From: Crocodylus rhombifer
Lineage: Eukaryota > Chordata > Crocodylia > Crocodylidae
Length of the DNA: 64,000 bases
Assembly (NCBI GenBank): GCA_038503035.1
Contig: JAVSML010000041.1
Coordinates: 456,634-520,633, forward strand
Direction of reading: 5' to 3'
Positions 21,603 through 32,354 of the stretch are shown piece by piece. The notes beneath the pieces are model-generated. The model was not told the origin of the DNA, ran no database searches, and worked only from the letters and a program-made list of their open reading frames with translations. Made by a program: the position numbers and the translations under genes. Numbering within the stretch: position 1 is the first letter of the stretch; the number at the start of each line of letters is the position of its first letter.

Positions 21603-22175
21603 ATGGATCTAGGACTTTGGAGCGGTGTATCATCACATGTAACAGAACACATATCTTTCTCCAAGTAAAGAGAGCCTAGATGCTTTATTAGTATGCTAGG
21701 GGGCTAGCACTATATTATTTATTTTAAGATCAAAGCAAAAACAAATACAACTATTGGAGTGTGCGCTAACTTGATAGATTTTACACACAGTTTTAGGGAA
21801 AAAACAAAACAAATTAGGCAAAATAGTCAAAATAAGTCAAAAGATATTGTGCCATTAGTCCTGTAGTCATTCTAGTTAAATGTATGCCTCTTAGTCAGAT
21901 TCATAAAACAAAATCTTAAGCATCTGAATAGTGCTCCCAGTACTTCACTATCAGCCATGTCTACATTTAAGTTAATATTAAGGACCATTAAAAAAAAGAG
22001 AGAGTCATTGACATAGTGTGGAGAGACAGTTGCAGGAATCAGGGAAATGATAATGGGCCAAGAAGTCAATGAACTCCCTCAGTGCTGCCTGAATAGAAAT
22101 GCTGCTACTCCACCCAGGCGGTTGGTTTTAAAGTTTGGGTGGAGCAGGAATCAAAGTGGGGACAGGAAGAGAGGG
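21603..22175 (+). repeat. Unclassified long repeat, copy a
   Basis: Collinear with 38083-39090. Shared blocks include ggatcta.ga.ttt, tagatgctttattagtatgct, aaaagatattg, ttagtcctgt, aagaccatt-like text and, at the end, ggagcaggaatcaaag. Copy b carries extra inserted DNA between the last two blocks. There is no recognisable protein. It may be a retroelement end or an old segmental duplication. Confidence 0.6.
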
Positions 22176-22229
22176 AGGAGGAGAGAGTGCACCACTGCAC
22201 CACTGCACCCTCCTAGATCTGTCTCTGCT

Positions 22230-22290
22230 GGTGTGTGTGCGTGTGTGTGCGTGCGTGCATGTGTGTGTACACATGCATACGTGAGTGCCA
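22230..22290. repeat. (GT)n-like degenerate microsatellite
   Basis: Alternating gtgtgtgcgtgcgtgcatg text, purine-pyrimidine alternating throughout. It lies just right of repeat copy a. Confidence 0.9.
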
Positions 22291-22299
22291 CTGCTATCT

Positions 22300-24030
22300 T
22301 TTGGATAGTTTTCAAACTGTTCAACTCTGCATCTTAGACTTTATATACAGCCAAGAGTTAATGGAGATTCTTCTTTAGTGAAAATAACTGAAGTAACAAT
22401 AGGAATCACATAGTAACATAAATACCTACTCTGAGGTTGTCCTGAGCCTGATAAGCATGAACTAGTTACTTCCAGAAACATAAGCAAATTCACGCTGATC
22501 ATAGTACACATGTGATCTGTAATAGTGCTCTGATTTCTATCCAGCCAACCAGACACCTACCTTTATTGCTAAACACTACTGGGGGGTCTGTGCTTTTGAA
22601 GCAGAGGATCTGAGTTGTACCGCTGCCATCCAAACATCTGAACAGTCGTGCTGTGCGGCAGAGGAGAAACTGCAGTCCAAGACTTTGGATTCATTACAAT
22701 ATCTTTCGTCTCTTGGTGCCCTACCATACCAACTTATGGGCGCGAAGATGTAGCCCTGCAGTGGCAAAAGACAAGAGTCCCTTCCAGTCAAGATGCTGAA
22801 GCTGATCACATCTGTCTTGATATTCATGCTCAACTCCTCTGAATGCAAGTGCATCAGTTGAAGAGTGGATACCAGTTAGAAATAGATAAGTCAACAGCAG
22901 TTCAGTGCCTCACATTTTGATTTGATATGAGACACACCTCTATATGAATGATACTTTTAACCTTTTGCCATTAGCATACTCCTCAATTTTGTGTGTTCAA
23001 TGGAACTCCTACCCCATTACTGAAGGAGAGAGGGAGCTGAGGATCAGCTGGCCAACTCCAGCCTCCTGGACAAACTGATGGTGGCAGAAGGCCCTTGAAT
23101 AAAATGCCTGCCTGCCTCAGGTGCAGCCAGTGACTGACAAGCCTGGGGTGGAAGTAGTGGCTTAGGTGCCCCAGAGAGAGAGATAAAAGCCCGGGACCTA
23201 AAGCAAGTTGGGCAGTCTGGCCCCACAGGCTATAGGAAGCAGAGCTCCAGGGAGGACTAGGGCCTGACCAGACAAGGAGGAAGGACTCCAGGCTGCAGGG
23301 ATGCTGCAGGAAGCCCCTGCAACACCTGGCAGCCAAAGATAAGTATTTTGGGGCCCAGCATGGTGGTTTTGCCACAGTGTGGTGTTAATCCAGGATGAGG
23401 AACCTTTTGTTTGAGAGCAGATGCTCATATTTTTTCATTTGTGTTTAAATACTGGAAGGCCAGATTGTGGCTATAGGGGTGGAGGAGGCCACCGAAAATG
23501 GTGCCAAGGACACCCCAGGTCCTAGACCCTTCAAAGGGTCTAGTGCTGCTGTTAGTGGAAGGATTGGGGGTGCAAGCCTTAGCCCATGAGGGCAACACCA
23601 GGGGCCAAACGGCCCAGAGCTTACAAGGGTGAGGCTGGAGCTGGGGCCCAGGAGCCTACAGTCCTGAGACAGTGGACCTCAGGTGGAGGGACCCAGCCAC
23701 AGTAAAGTGGACCAAGGCCAGGGGGCCTCAGCCCAAACAAGGGTCTGTCACCCACAACTCCCCTGCCTTAGGGGCACCGTCCATGTCCAATCATAACATA
23801 AAGCTATGGCAGGAGAGATAACTAGGTAAGACCCTGAGAGGTCAGAGGGGGCAAGCAAGGTTTAGGCAGATACCTAGTAGAGTGATTTTGCTGCCCCAGC
23901 ACTGGACCTCCTACAGTGTCAAGACTGTTAATGAAAATATTAAACAAGATTGTTCCAGAGGCTGATTCTTCAAGAAGTCCATTAGTAACTTCCTTGCAGT
24001 TTGATACCTTTTTTTTAACATTGCATGTTA
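22300..24030. other. Unassigned DNA, GC-rich from about 22.99 to 23.8 kb
   Basis: The part at 22985-23810 has a sharp rise in GC and a purine-rich style like an LTR or other retroelement. I could not find ends, a primer site or a domain. Open frames there (22983-23375 minus and others) are not supported. Confidence 0.4.
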
Positions 24031-24488
24031 AAAGACCAGCTGTGACCAGGGAGCCAGCAAACAGGGACTGCCGACAGGGGAACAGTTTGCAGGCAGTTGC
24101 TGGAGGCAAGAAGAGGGAGGGAGGAAGGAGGACAGAAGCCAGGCCAGGCACTAGATCCTGCCCAGGAAAGGTAAATGATCCAGCTGCCTGTACCTTTGGT
24201 TTAGCTGACTATCTGTTTGTTTGGCAGATGTGTGCTCTGAGAAGCTGAAAGTGAGTGCTGAGTGACTGCTGATTGCTGTGGGATTGCTGACTTTGTGATT
24301 GCTGCCTTGGCCTGAGTCAGCCCAGGCCCAGAAGGGTATAAAAGGAAACCCCCCAGGTGACCGGGGAGCCTATGACCAGGGAGACAGCGAACAGAGACTG
24401 CCAACGAGGGAGCAGTTTGCAGGCAGCTTGCAGGCCAGTCATGGGCAGGAGTACACGGAAGCTTCTGACAGAGACTTCAGGGAAGTGA

Positions 24489-25904
24489 ATGAGGAGGAGG
24501 GCTACTATGGGGGTGGTGACATGGAGCACAGCCTGGGCCTCTGCCCTGCTGCTTCCTCCAGCCCAGAGCTCCTGTGGGTCCTCCACCCAGACAGGCCCCT
24601 TGGATGGGTCAGCAGTGCCCTGGCCCCCTGTCTGGGGAGGTTGCCTAGAGGAACCTCTGAGGCCTGGGGGTAGTGTGGGGGCTGGGGGTTCCCTTGCTTG
24701 TCCTACATGTGCCCAGACTGAGTTCCTGGAGGGACAGGTGAGGGAACTGCAGGCAGAGGTGAGCCGGCCATGGGGGATCACAGCAATTGAAGAAGAGATT
24801 GATGGTTACTTTCATTCTCTGCAGGACAAGACTCCTGGTGGGGAAGCTGCAAGGGAATGCCCTGAAGCAGATGCTGGTGAGTGGAGAATGGTCATCTCAG
24901 GGGCCAGACCTTCCACCACAGAGACAGCTACCCTGGTGCAGTTGGGAAACAAATATGAGGCCCTGGCTGCACTGGAGAAGTGTGCAGTGGGGGAAAGTGC
25001 ACTGGAAGGGCCTGCCACCATCACTGCGCAAGCTGGAGGCTGGCCAGGTAAACAGAAGAGACTCTACGTCATCATTGTGGGTGACTCCTTGCAGAGAGGA
25101 ACAGAGGGACCCATCTGTCATCCAGATCCCACAGTGCATGAGGTCTGCTGCCTGCCTGGAACCAGGATCAGGAATGTCATGGCGAGAATTCCTGACCTCA
25201 TCTAGCCCTCCAACAACTTTCCCATGGTCCTCATCCATGTGGGAACAAATGATGTGGCCAGAAGTAGTTCAGACCATATCATGAGTGTCTACAGGGCTCT
25301 GGGGGCCAGGCTTAGGAAGACAGGGGCACAGGCAGTCTTCTTGTTGATCCTCCTGATCAGCGGTTGCAGTAGGCATCATGTTACCTGTGTCAGGGAAGTC
25401 AACCCGCAGCTCCGGAGTTGGTGCCATCATGCGGGTTTTGGCTTCCTGGACCATGATCTGCACTTCTATGCAGGGGAACTCCTGCAATGTGATGGGTTTC
25501 ATCTCTCCACAAAAGGTAAGAGTTTCTTTTCTTACAGGTTGACTGACCTCCTACGTTGGGCTTTAAACTAAGTACAACAGGGGACAGGGAGGCAGGAGAT
25601 GGAGACAGTCTAGAACCTACAAAATGCAAGACAGGGGGGCGTGCTGAAGGAGGTAGACGCACAGGTGGTTTTCTCTTCTCTCCTACCAATGAGCGGATGT
25701 GGAAGACGGCATGCGACATGCATCACAGAGACCAATTGGTGGCTTCAGGAATGGTGTCTCAATGCAGGCTTTGGCTTCCTCGATAACAACCCGCACATCA
25801 CGACAAGAGACATGTTCGGATGGGATGGGCTCCACTTTTCCCCTAAAGGTAAGCCTCTGTTTTCTTCTAGGTTGGTGGATCTCCTCCGGCGGGCTTTAAA
25901 CTAG
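24489..25904 (+). pseudogene. CR1-B ORF1 with esterase domain and duplicated C-terminal block
   Basis: ORF1 proteins of CR1 bind the element RNA, and many carry an SGNH-type esterase. One frame runs from 24489 to 25571 with a single TAG at 25203-25205. An N-terminal segment with a CPTC pair precedes a predicted coiled coil (EFLEGQVRELQAEV). The esterase shows VGDS (serine block), GTND, and DGFHL (Asp/His block), ending RWALN. A second block in the same frame, 25641-25904, repeats the C-terminal half (SGCGRRHATC, GFGFLD, DGLHFS, ending RRALN). The stops are 333 bp apart. The two blocks differ at many residues, which suggests a mosaic of two CR1 lineages rather than a recent slip. Confidence 0.75.
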
Positions 25905-26055
25905 GCTCGTTGGGGGAAGGGGAAGACGAGGGTGGAGGAATCATCAGACTGCCAGACCAAGCAACACCCACAAGTACAGCCCAGCCTAGACTGACAAGCG
26001 GAACATATACCCAGGTAAGCGGCAGGGCCAAGGCAATGCCGAAAGTAGGGGGCCA

Positions 26056-26720
26056 GTGCACACATCCTCAGGAGGCCTCAAATGCCTCTACACAAATGCT
26101 CGTAGTATGGGAAACAAGCAAGAGGAACTTACCCTCCTGCTAGCTAGCACTAACCCAGACATAGTGGGGCTCATTGAAACGTGGTGGGACCCAACACATG
26201 ACTGGGCGGTGAATATCAAGGGCTATAGGCTGTACAGGAGAGATAGGACAGGGAGGAAAGACAGGGGTGTGGTGCTCTACATTAAGGAGGAATACACATC
26301 CTCATCATTTAGCAAAGAGTCAGAGGAGGGGCACTATGAAGTGCTCTGGGTTAGAATACAAGGCTGTTGAGGAGAAAGAGATTTAACAGTGAAGGTCTAC
26401 TACAGACCACCCAACCAAGGGAAGGAGCTAGACCAGGAATTCTTAAGTCAGCTCATGGAGGTAGTTAGGTCAAAGGACGTGGTCATCATGGGTGACCTGA
26501 ACTTTCCAGACATCTGCTGCGAAAAGCAGTCAGCCAGGTCTGACTGCTCATGTAGGTTCCTAGCCAGAATGCAGGACCTCCATCTAACCCAGGAGATGCA
26601 CAGCTCCACCAGGGGAGACACCTTCTTGGACCTGGCGCTGGCTACCGGCAATGACCTGGTGAGGGGGCTGCAGGTACTCGACCACCTGGGTGACAGTGAT
26701 CATCACCTGCTGCAAGAAAT
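26056..26720 (+). pseudogene. CR1-B ORF2 endonuclease domain, truncated
   Basis: An APE-type endonuclease that would nick the target site. Motifs in order: LYTNARS (N-terminal strand), ETWWD (catalytic glutamate region), GVVLYIKEE, YYRPPNQ, MGDLNFPD and LGDSDHHL. A TGA at 26368-26370 interrupts the frame, which resumes in 26389-26838. The RT domain is absent because CR1 text ends near 26720. Confidence 0.85.
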
Positions 26721-26928
26721 GGCAATGCAATGCATGCCCCGCACTCATGCTCCAGCCAACCAGGCAGTGTACATGTGCGCTGCTGCACAGTTTTTTACTC
26801 AGCAACAGGAAAGTTCTTGTATTTACGGTGTGGAGTAAATTAGTTTACTCCAGCCTAGTAGGAGCACATGTGTAGATGCCAAGACATTTACTGCACAGTT
26901 AATTAGTCTCATGTAGATGTGCCTAGCA
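26721..26928 (+). mobile_element. Right part of a GTCTACA-family element (M6)
   Basis: Ends with agtctcatgtagatgtgcc and contains ggagtaaattagtttactcc (about 26833-26852), the inverted counterpart of text in M2. The left end is not seen. It marks the point where CR1-B is cut off. Confidence 0.6.
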
Positions 26929-27218
26929 AAAGGTACAGTGAGATTCCTCAGTGCTCCTCTTCCCTTTCATGGAATAGGACTTCTAGTTTTATAGTTTTAT
27001 GCATGGTAATTATAATAACTGCAAATATGTACTCAACCTCAAATACAGTATCTCTCTGCTATAATTTTAAAGATCAATTGGATTTCAAGTCGCCAGTGTC
27101 AGTGTAGCAGCATAAAACAAACAGCACCCTCTGCTGCCCACCCTGATGTTCTCAACTACACAGCTGAATCCACAACATTTAAATGCCTCACAACACAACA
27201 GTTGATGATTTCATAGTG

Positions 27219-28017
27219 TGATGGCCAGAACCAAAGAATTAATAAGCAATAAATATGTGCTTCTTGGAACTTTGGCATTTGGAACTTTTGTCTAATATGA
27301 AGCTTGTATTTTTGTAACCCGCAAATGTAACTTCCAACTGTGTGTGGGACTGACTAGGCCTCAAAGACAAAGCTCTAGCTGTGAAATTAGCTGACCTAAT
27401 AGTTCTTTCTTGCTCAGAATTTAGCCTTGATGATGCTAAAAACTGGATTCAACTGCCTAGCTTGTCCTTTCCTGAAACGTAGTGGATATCTCAAAAAAGC
27501 AGAGTCAGAGAGTCTGGAAGGGGCTGGATTTAGGCGGGGTGATGTTAATTTCAAACCTGAAGATGGTGTGTTGCAGTTTGCTTATTGGATAAACCCAAGC
27601 TTGGGCAGTAACTTATTATAATAATTTCTAACACCTTTTAACCCCATAGGATAACAGCTATAAAGCAATATTATGAATGGCTACATAACTAAAAATGAGC
27701 ATAATTAAAATATAAAAGAACACAGACGTCATAGTAACCCTGGGGAAGGAGGGAACAGAAGGGTCATTGCTGTCCCGTACCCCATGGATCTCTCTCACTC
27801 CCTGTGAGAGCGAGGACCAGATCCTGACTGAGGGGCTTCCACCGGTATCCTTCGGGCAGCCCAGTTCAGAGGCGCCTGACTTCGCTGATTTAACTTGACG
27901 TGCATCTTCTAACCGAACGACTATTGATAAGTCGCTAACCAAGTGGGAACTCCTGGTTAATTTCTTTATCTGTTTTATTATCACTGTCAATTTTAATCTG
28001 TATTGTTATGTTGTCTG
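27219..28017 (+). repeat. Possible LTR-like element
   Basis: Begins TGTGATGG, has aaaatataaaagaac (TATA-like, about 27706-27720) followed by a GC-richer segment, and has candidate CA ends near 27990. No matching target duplication or partner LTR was found. It directly abuts the provirus LTR at 28018. Treat it as a guess. Confidence 0.25.
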
Positions 28018-28394
28018 TGTGGAAGAAATCAAACTTTACGTTGTGGTTGAATCACAACTGACAGAGCCAGCTTTTCTTTATTGAGGGCTATACTGTGGTC
28101 ACAGGGAGGATTCCACACAGCAAGGGAATCACTCACTTGTCTGTTCAAAGGAATCCTCCCGCTCCCTCAGTTTCTAAGTATTTTTATTCTTAAGACAGGT
28201 AAAGAGAAAAAAATACAACCTTGAAGAAACTAAAACAAACTTACTTAATTGGACATCCGTACCCAGAGTAATAATGCAGGAATTATTTTTTATCTCAAAA
28301 TAAGCACATAACTGAAATAAGCAGCATTAGCATTTCTGGTCTCTGTCAGTTTTTTTCTAGTCGGAGAGGCCAAAGCCTGACTAAATTTACTTCA
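28018..28394 (-). repeat. 3' LTR of the provirus
   Basis: On the minus strand it begins TGAAGTAAATTTAG just after a polypurine run ending GGGAA, and ends CTTCCACA; this resembles the gammaretroviral arrangement. Bases 28018-28251 match 37405-37644. The part 28252-28394 has no counterpart in the other LTR, which is truncated. Confidence 0.75.
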
Positions 28395-28424
28395 TTCCCT
28401 AATTTTTTTTTTATTTTCTTTTTC
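28395..28424 (-). promoter_or_regulatory. Polypurine tract (plus-strand primer site)
   Basis: On the minus strand this is a run of A and G with few interruptions, ending TTAGGGAA directly before the LTR start TGAAG. Its position between the env stop codon and the LTR is as expected. Confidence 0.65.
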
Positions 28425-28572
28425 TTAGATATTTATAGCCATTAGCCTTTCAACTTCTAGTTTTTCTTTTTCTTTACTTTCTGCTATTTCAACATACAAA
28501 TTATATACTTCATTTCTGGTTGATGGGCTAGCATTAGCAATCTTTTCTAGAGATGCTGCAACTTTCTTTCAT
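28425..28572 (-). pseudogene. Residual C-terminal end of env
   Basis: About 46 open codons on the minus strand end in ATC TAA just before the polypurine tract, which is where env normally stops. The peptide is charged (ESKEKEK) with no membrane segment. CR1-C separates it from the surface domain. Assignment to env rests on position, not on similarity. Confidence 0.4.
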
Positions 28573-29890
28573 AGATTTCATAGACATCAGGGCTGGAAGG
28601 GACCTCGGGAGATCATCGAGTCCAGCCCCCTGCCCAAAGGGCAGGAAGTCAGCTGGGGTCATAGGATCCCAGCAAGATAAGCATCCAATTTACTCTTGAA
28701 GGTGTTCAATGTAGGTGCTTGAACCACCTCCGCTGGCAGACTGTTCCAGACCTTGGGGACTCAGCCAGTAAAGAAATTCTTCCTTATGTCCAGCCTGAAA
28801 CGGTCTTGCAGGAGTTTGTGACCGTTCGACCTCGTCATCCCTTGGGGCGCTCTGGTGAACAAACGTTCCCCCAGATCCTGGTGGTCACCCTTTATAAACT
28901 TATAGGTGGCCATCAGATCACCCCTGAGCCTGTGCTGTTCCAGGATGAAGAGTCCCATGTCTCTCAGCCTATCATCGTAAGATCTGTTTTCCTGACCTCT
29001 GATCATGCACGTGGCTCTCCTCTGGACTCTCTCAAGCTTCTCCACATCCTTTTTGAATTGTGGAGCCCAAAACTGGACGCAGTACTCCAGCTGCGGCCTC
29101 ACCAAGGCCGAGTACAAGGGGAGAATGACGTCCTGGGATTTGCTCGAGAAGCATCTATGGATGCAAGCCAGCATTTTGGTCGCTTTACTAGCCGCAGCAT
29201 CACATTGCAGGCTCATGTTCATCTTGTGGTCAATGATGACCCCCAAGTCTCTTTCTTCTGTAGTGCTATCCAACGTAGCACTGCCGAGCCTATAAGGATG
29301 CTGCAGGTTTTTCCTCCCAAGGTGGAGAACCTTCCATTTTTCAGTGTTAAACACCATCAGGTTCTTGTCTGCCCATTTGCTGAGCTTGTCCAGGTCAGCC
29401 TGGATCACCCGCCTATCTTCTGGCGTGGATGCTTTGCCCCAAAGTTTGGTGTCATCGGCGAACTTGGCCAGTCCACTCCTGACTCCAATGTCCACATCAT
29501 TAATGAAGATGTTGAACAGTATGGGTCCAAGGACAGAGCCTTGAGGGACCCCACTGGTCACAGGGCACCACGATGAGTGACTGCCATCAATCACAACCCT
29601 CTGGGTCCGACCATGGAGCCAATTTCCCAGCCAGCGGATCGTGGCGGAGCCAAGGCCGCAACTGGCCAGTTTGGCCAAGAGGTGATCATGGGATACCAGT
29701 TCAAAAGCTTTTTTGAAGTCAAGATATATGACATCAATCTCTTCTCCCTCGTCCAGGTGATAGGTCACCCGGTCATAGAAGGAAATGAGATTGGTCAAAG
29801 AAGACCTACCCGCAACAAACCCGTGCTGGCTATCCCTTAGGATGTTCTTTATCTCGGACATAGCTAAGCCTGCACCATAGCTGGGGAACA
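28573..29890 (-). mobile_element. CR1 LINE copy C, 5'-truncated, inserted in env
   Basis: Minus-strand CR1 from inside the RT domain to the 3' tail; the last bases repeat tctatgaaa. The left boundary is near 28568-28573 and the right boundary near 29885-29893. It sits between env surface-domain sequence and the env end, so it is younger than the provirus. Confidence 0.9.
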
Positions 29891-29891
29891 T
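28659..29891 (-). pseudogene. CR1-C ORF2 reverse transcriptase, nearly open
   Basis: An open frame of 376 codons (29891-28761) contains LGDSQ-like DSQHGFV, YLDFKKAFE (motif A), GVPQGSVLGP (motif B) and FADDTK (motif C), continuing to RLDIRKNFFTG. A TGA at 28759-28761 interrupts it at the usual FFTGRVPKVW position, so the likely change is CGA to TGA, a CpG decay. The same frame then runs on through VPKVWNSLP and ends at 28659. The endonuclease is missing by 5' truncation. Confidence 0.9.
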
Positions 29892-30700
29892 TATACCCCA
29901 AAACCTTTGATTTTCTGTAATTTCACGAACATTCCGAATTCTTCCTTTAGGAAGTGAGATTTAATAGTAAAGGCAGGATACGCTGCGGAGACATAGCACG
30001 TTCCTCTCCAACCGGAGGGAAGATTTTTATAGGCCTTATCTCCACACACAAAATAATGACCAGCTAGTGCAGTATATCCACCTGTACTACAGCATGGGGA
30101 CATCATCCATTGTGAATAATAGCCTAAAAATTGACCTGTAGGGGAGTAATTAGATATCCAGGAACCATCAGAAAACCAAGCACCATTTATCTTAAATTCT
30201 ACCTCACACTTACCAACTCCTACTGCAACACGAGATCCATTACAGGTCCAACAGAACTTTCCAGGGGTGGCATATGCTAATCGTACATAGTCAGACCGGT
30301 TGCAACTTACATTCTGCCAAGTTTCATTTCCATGAAAATCTGAATAGTAAGGGGCTAACATCTGAGTTGCATTTAAGGGTACTGGTATCATGGATATTCC
30401 TCCAGTAGAATAGATAGGGACATGACTACATATCCAGCAACGAGAGACATTTAAATCTATCCCAATTTGATTAACTAAAGACAAGAACATATTTTCATGA
30501 AATGATCTTTGTCGGTGCGGAAGTGTAGTTTGGTTTACAGAGTTTCTTATAACTGATGAGTCAAGTTCACATAAGATGGCCCAAAAGGAAATACTGAGAA
30601 CTACCCAAATCACAACTAACCAACTCCACCTCGGGAACCAGGAACAAGGTAGAGGCTTTTTTCCTGTCCCGAAGGGCATAGCGGTGTCGTTGAGGCACAT
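29891..30700 (-). pseudogene. Proviral env, surface domain, truncated by CR1-C
   Basis: Envelope glycoprotein surface subunit of a class I ERV. It starts with ATG at 30698-30700, overlapping the integrase frame by about 85 bp as in gammaretroviruses. A hydrophobic signal region (WSWLVVIWVVLSISFW) lies at about residues 26-41. CWIC near residue 92 is the CxxC motif that bonds to the transmembrane subunit. Several N-x-S/T sites follow, and GWRGTCYV near residue 229 precedes the expected cleavage site. The furin site, fusion peptide, immunosuppressive-type region and membrane anchor are not present. About 269 residues remain. No function is expected. Confidence 0.85.
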
Positions 30701-31194
30701 CCTTTTTTGCTCTGTAGTGGCAAATCCTCTTTGCCAGTAGGCACTTGGCTCACTACTGGTCTTGAGCTCTCCTGCTGGCAGGCGCTAGGCTCACTACCAG
30801 TCTGTGGAGGCTGATTACAAGATGAATATGGAGGAGACTCTGAGTCTAACGGGGCTGATGTTTTCTTACTGTGTGAAGTGTGGATCCATGTCTGGAGTCC
30901 TTGACACTTTATTGCAGTGTTGGTGGTCAGGAGTACCTGGAATGGGCCTTTCCAGCGAGGTTCCAGCGATGACTTTCGTTGATGGACTTTTACATGGACC
31001 CAATCCCCAGGCAGGATAGAACGGCATGGCTCGTCTGGTTCTTTGGGGAGAGCTGCTTGTACTTGTGAATGAAAAACCTTAACACACTTCATTAGTGCCT
31101 TACAATAGTCCAGAATAGTATCATCAAGTGACTGTATAGCGCAAAAGTGGGAGGCAACAGGTGGCGAGGCGGGGAGCCTCATGGGTCTTCCCAT
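30616..31194 (-). pseudogene. Proviral pol, integrase C-terminal domain
   Basis: This is the end of pol. PGDWVHVKVHQRK and PRWKGPFQVLLTT followed by TWIHTSHSKK mark the gammaretroviral integrase C-terminal domain, which binds DNA. A proline- and serine-rich tail of about 90 residues follows and overlaps the env start in another frame. It is separated from the catalytic core by a frame break at about 31200-31300. Confidence 0.88.
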
Positions 31195-31302
31195 TAGAAT
31201 TTCATGTGGGCTAAGCCCAGTCTTTCAGTTAGCAGTAGATCTCAAACTCATAAGGGCTATGGGAAGTGCATCTGGCCATTTTAGGTGAGTCTTAGCACAA
31301 AT

Positions 31303-31611
31303 TTAAACTAGTTTATTTTTCAGAATGCCATTTTGGCGTTCTACTTGCCCTGAGGCCTGTGGATGGTATGGGCAATGAAAGTTCTGCTGGATCTGCAGGA
31401 CTTTACAGATTTTTTTCATTATCTGTCCAAGAAAATGAGTTCCTCTATCAGAGTTTAGGGATAAAGGAATACCAGACCTTGGAATAAAGTCTCTGAGCAA
31501 CTTTTTGCTTACAGTGATGGTGTCAGTTTTTGCACATGGGTAGGCTTCTACCCATCCAGAAAACATACATACAATAACAAGAACATATTCATAAGAACAA
31601 CATTTCTGCAT
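31303..31611 (-). pseudogene. Proviral pol, integrase catalytic core
   Basis: The DDE core that joins viral DNA to the host. FSGWVEAYP, SDRGTHF and QASGQVERQN are present, giving the second Asp and the Glu. The first catalytic Asp, expected two residues before FSGW (V-D-T-F-S-G-W in relatives), is Cys (TGT at 31567-31569), so the core is inactive as it stands. Confidence 0.88.
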
Positions 31612-31695
31612 TTGAATAAAATCTAATTGTAAATTTACAAACGGTCCCCAAGGCGCGGGGTGAGCTGCCTTTTTTGTTTTACAGGCTTTCCCACA

Positions 31696-31989
31696 TTATG
31701 GGCTTGGAAAAATAGGACAGGTGTGGCAGTACTGTTGAGCTACAGATGAAAAAGTTGGAGCAAACCAATCAAGCTTAACAGCTTCTATCATTCCCCCTTT
31801 GTTCACATGTGCCATGCCATGGTATATGCGAGCAAGATGAGAAAGAAGGACCATTGGGGCCACCAGGCGGCCATCTGGGGAGCGCCACAAATGGTCAGGG
31901 TGTAACAAACACCCAGCCAGTCTCCATGTACATTTCTCTGGTTCTGGAGCCTGACCTTGGAAGAGGGCAATGTCGTGAAGACTTGCCAA
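31696..31989 (-). pseudogene. Proviral pol, integrase zinc-binding domain
   Basis: The HHCC fold at the integrase N-terminus: YHGMAH supplies the histidines and CHTC the cysteines. It overlaps the end of the RNase H frame (31803-32354) in another frame, showing a frameshift between the two. The gap to the core at about 31611-31696 also has stops. Confidence 0.8.
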
Positions 31990-32354
31990 TGGAGACTGGT
32001 CAGTTGAAACACAGGTGTAGCCTGAGGAGTGGAAATAGCCGCAGCTTTGGCAGCGGAGTCTGCCAGAGCATTCCCACGTGTAACATCATCATAAGGTTTC
32101 TGGTGAGCTTGGCATTTAATAATAGCAACAGCAGAAGGTAATTGTAAAGCATTCAACAAGGCATTTACGTATGGACCTTTACTAATCTTGGCACCTCCTG
32201 AAGTGAGGAAGCCTCTTTGTTTCCAAAGTTGACCATAATCATGTACAATACGAAAAGCATAGCGAGAATCAGTATAAATATTAACAGAGGCACCAGAGGC
32301 TAGGGTGCAAGCCCTGGTGAGGGCCACAAACTCAGCAACTTGAGCTGAATACAC
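31803..32354 (-). pseudogene. Proviral pol, RNase H domain
   Basis: RNase H removes the RNA strand during reverse transcription. AQVAE, YTDSRYAF and NALADSAA carry the catalytic Glu and Asp residues, and KCQAHQK lies in the expected handle-loop region. The frame shifts before the integrase zinc domain. The N-terminal part of the domain, which would contain the first Asp, lies upstream in a broken stretch (32360-32780). Confidence 0.85.

Larger units (their letters stand above)
24040..26720 (+). mobile_element. CR1 LINE copy B, 5' half
   Basis: This copy has a 5' leader, ORF1 with an esterase domain, and the endonuclease part of ORF2. It stops near 26720, where sequence of the GTCTACA inverted-repeat family begins. 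The RT half is missing. The leader has a direct repeat: about 24043-24106 and 24373-24436 share accagggagccagcaaacag-like text and cagtttgcaggcag, 330 bp apart. A TATAAAAGG lies at about 24337. Confidence 0.85.

Noticed and set aside
22983..23375. 130-codon minus-strand frame
   Set aside because: Low-complexity Leu/Pro/Ser product in GC-rich unassigned DNA.
28719..29576. 285-codon open frame on the plus strand
   Set aside because: It is the antisense of the CR1-C reverse transcriptase, which has all the RT motifs on the minus strand.
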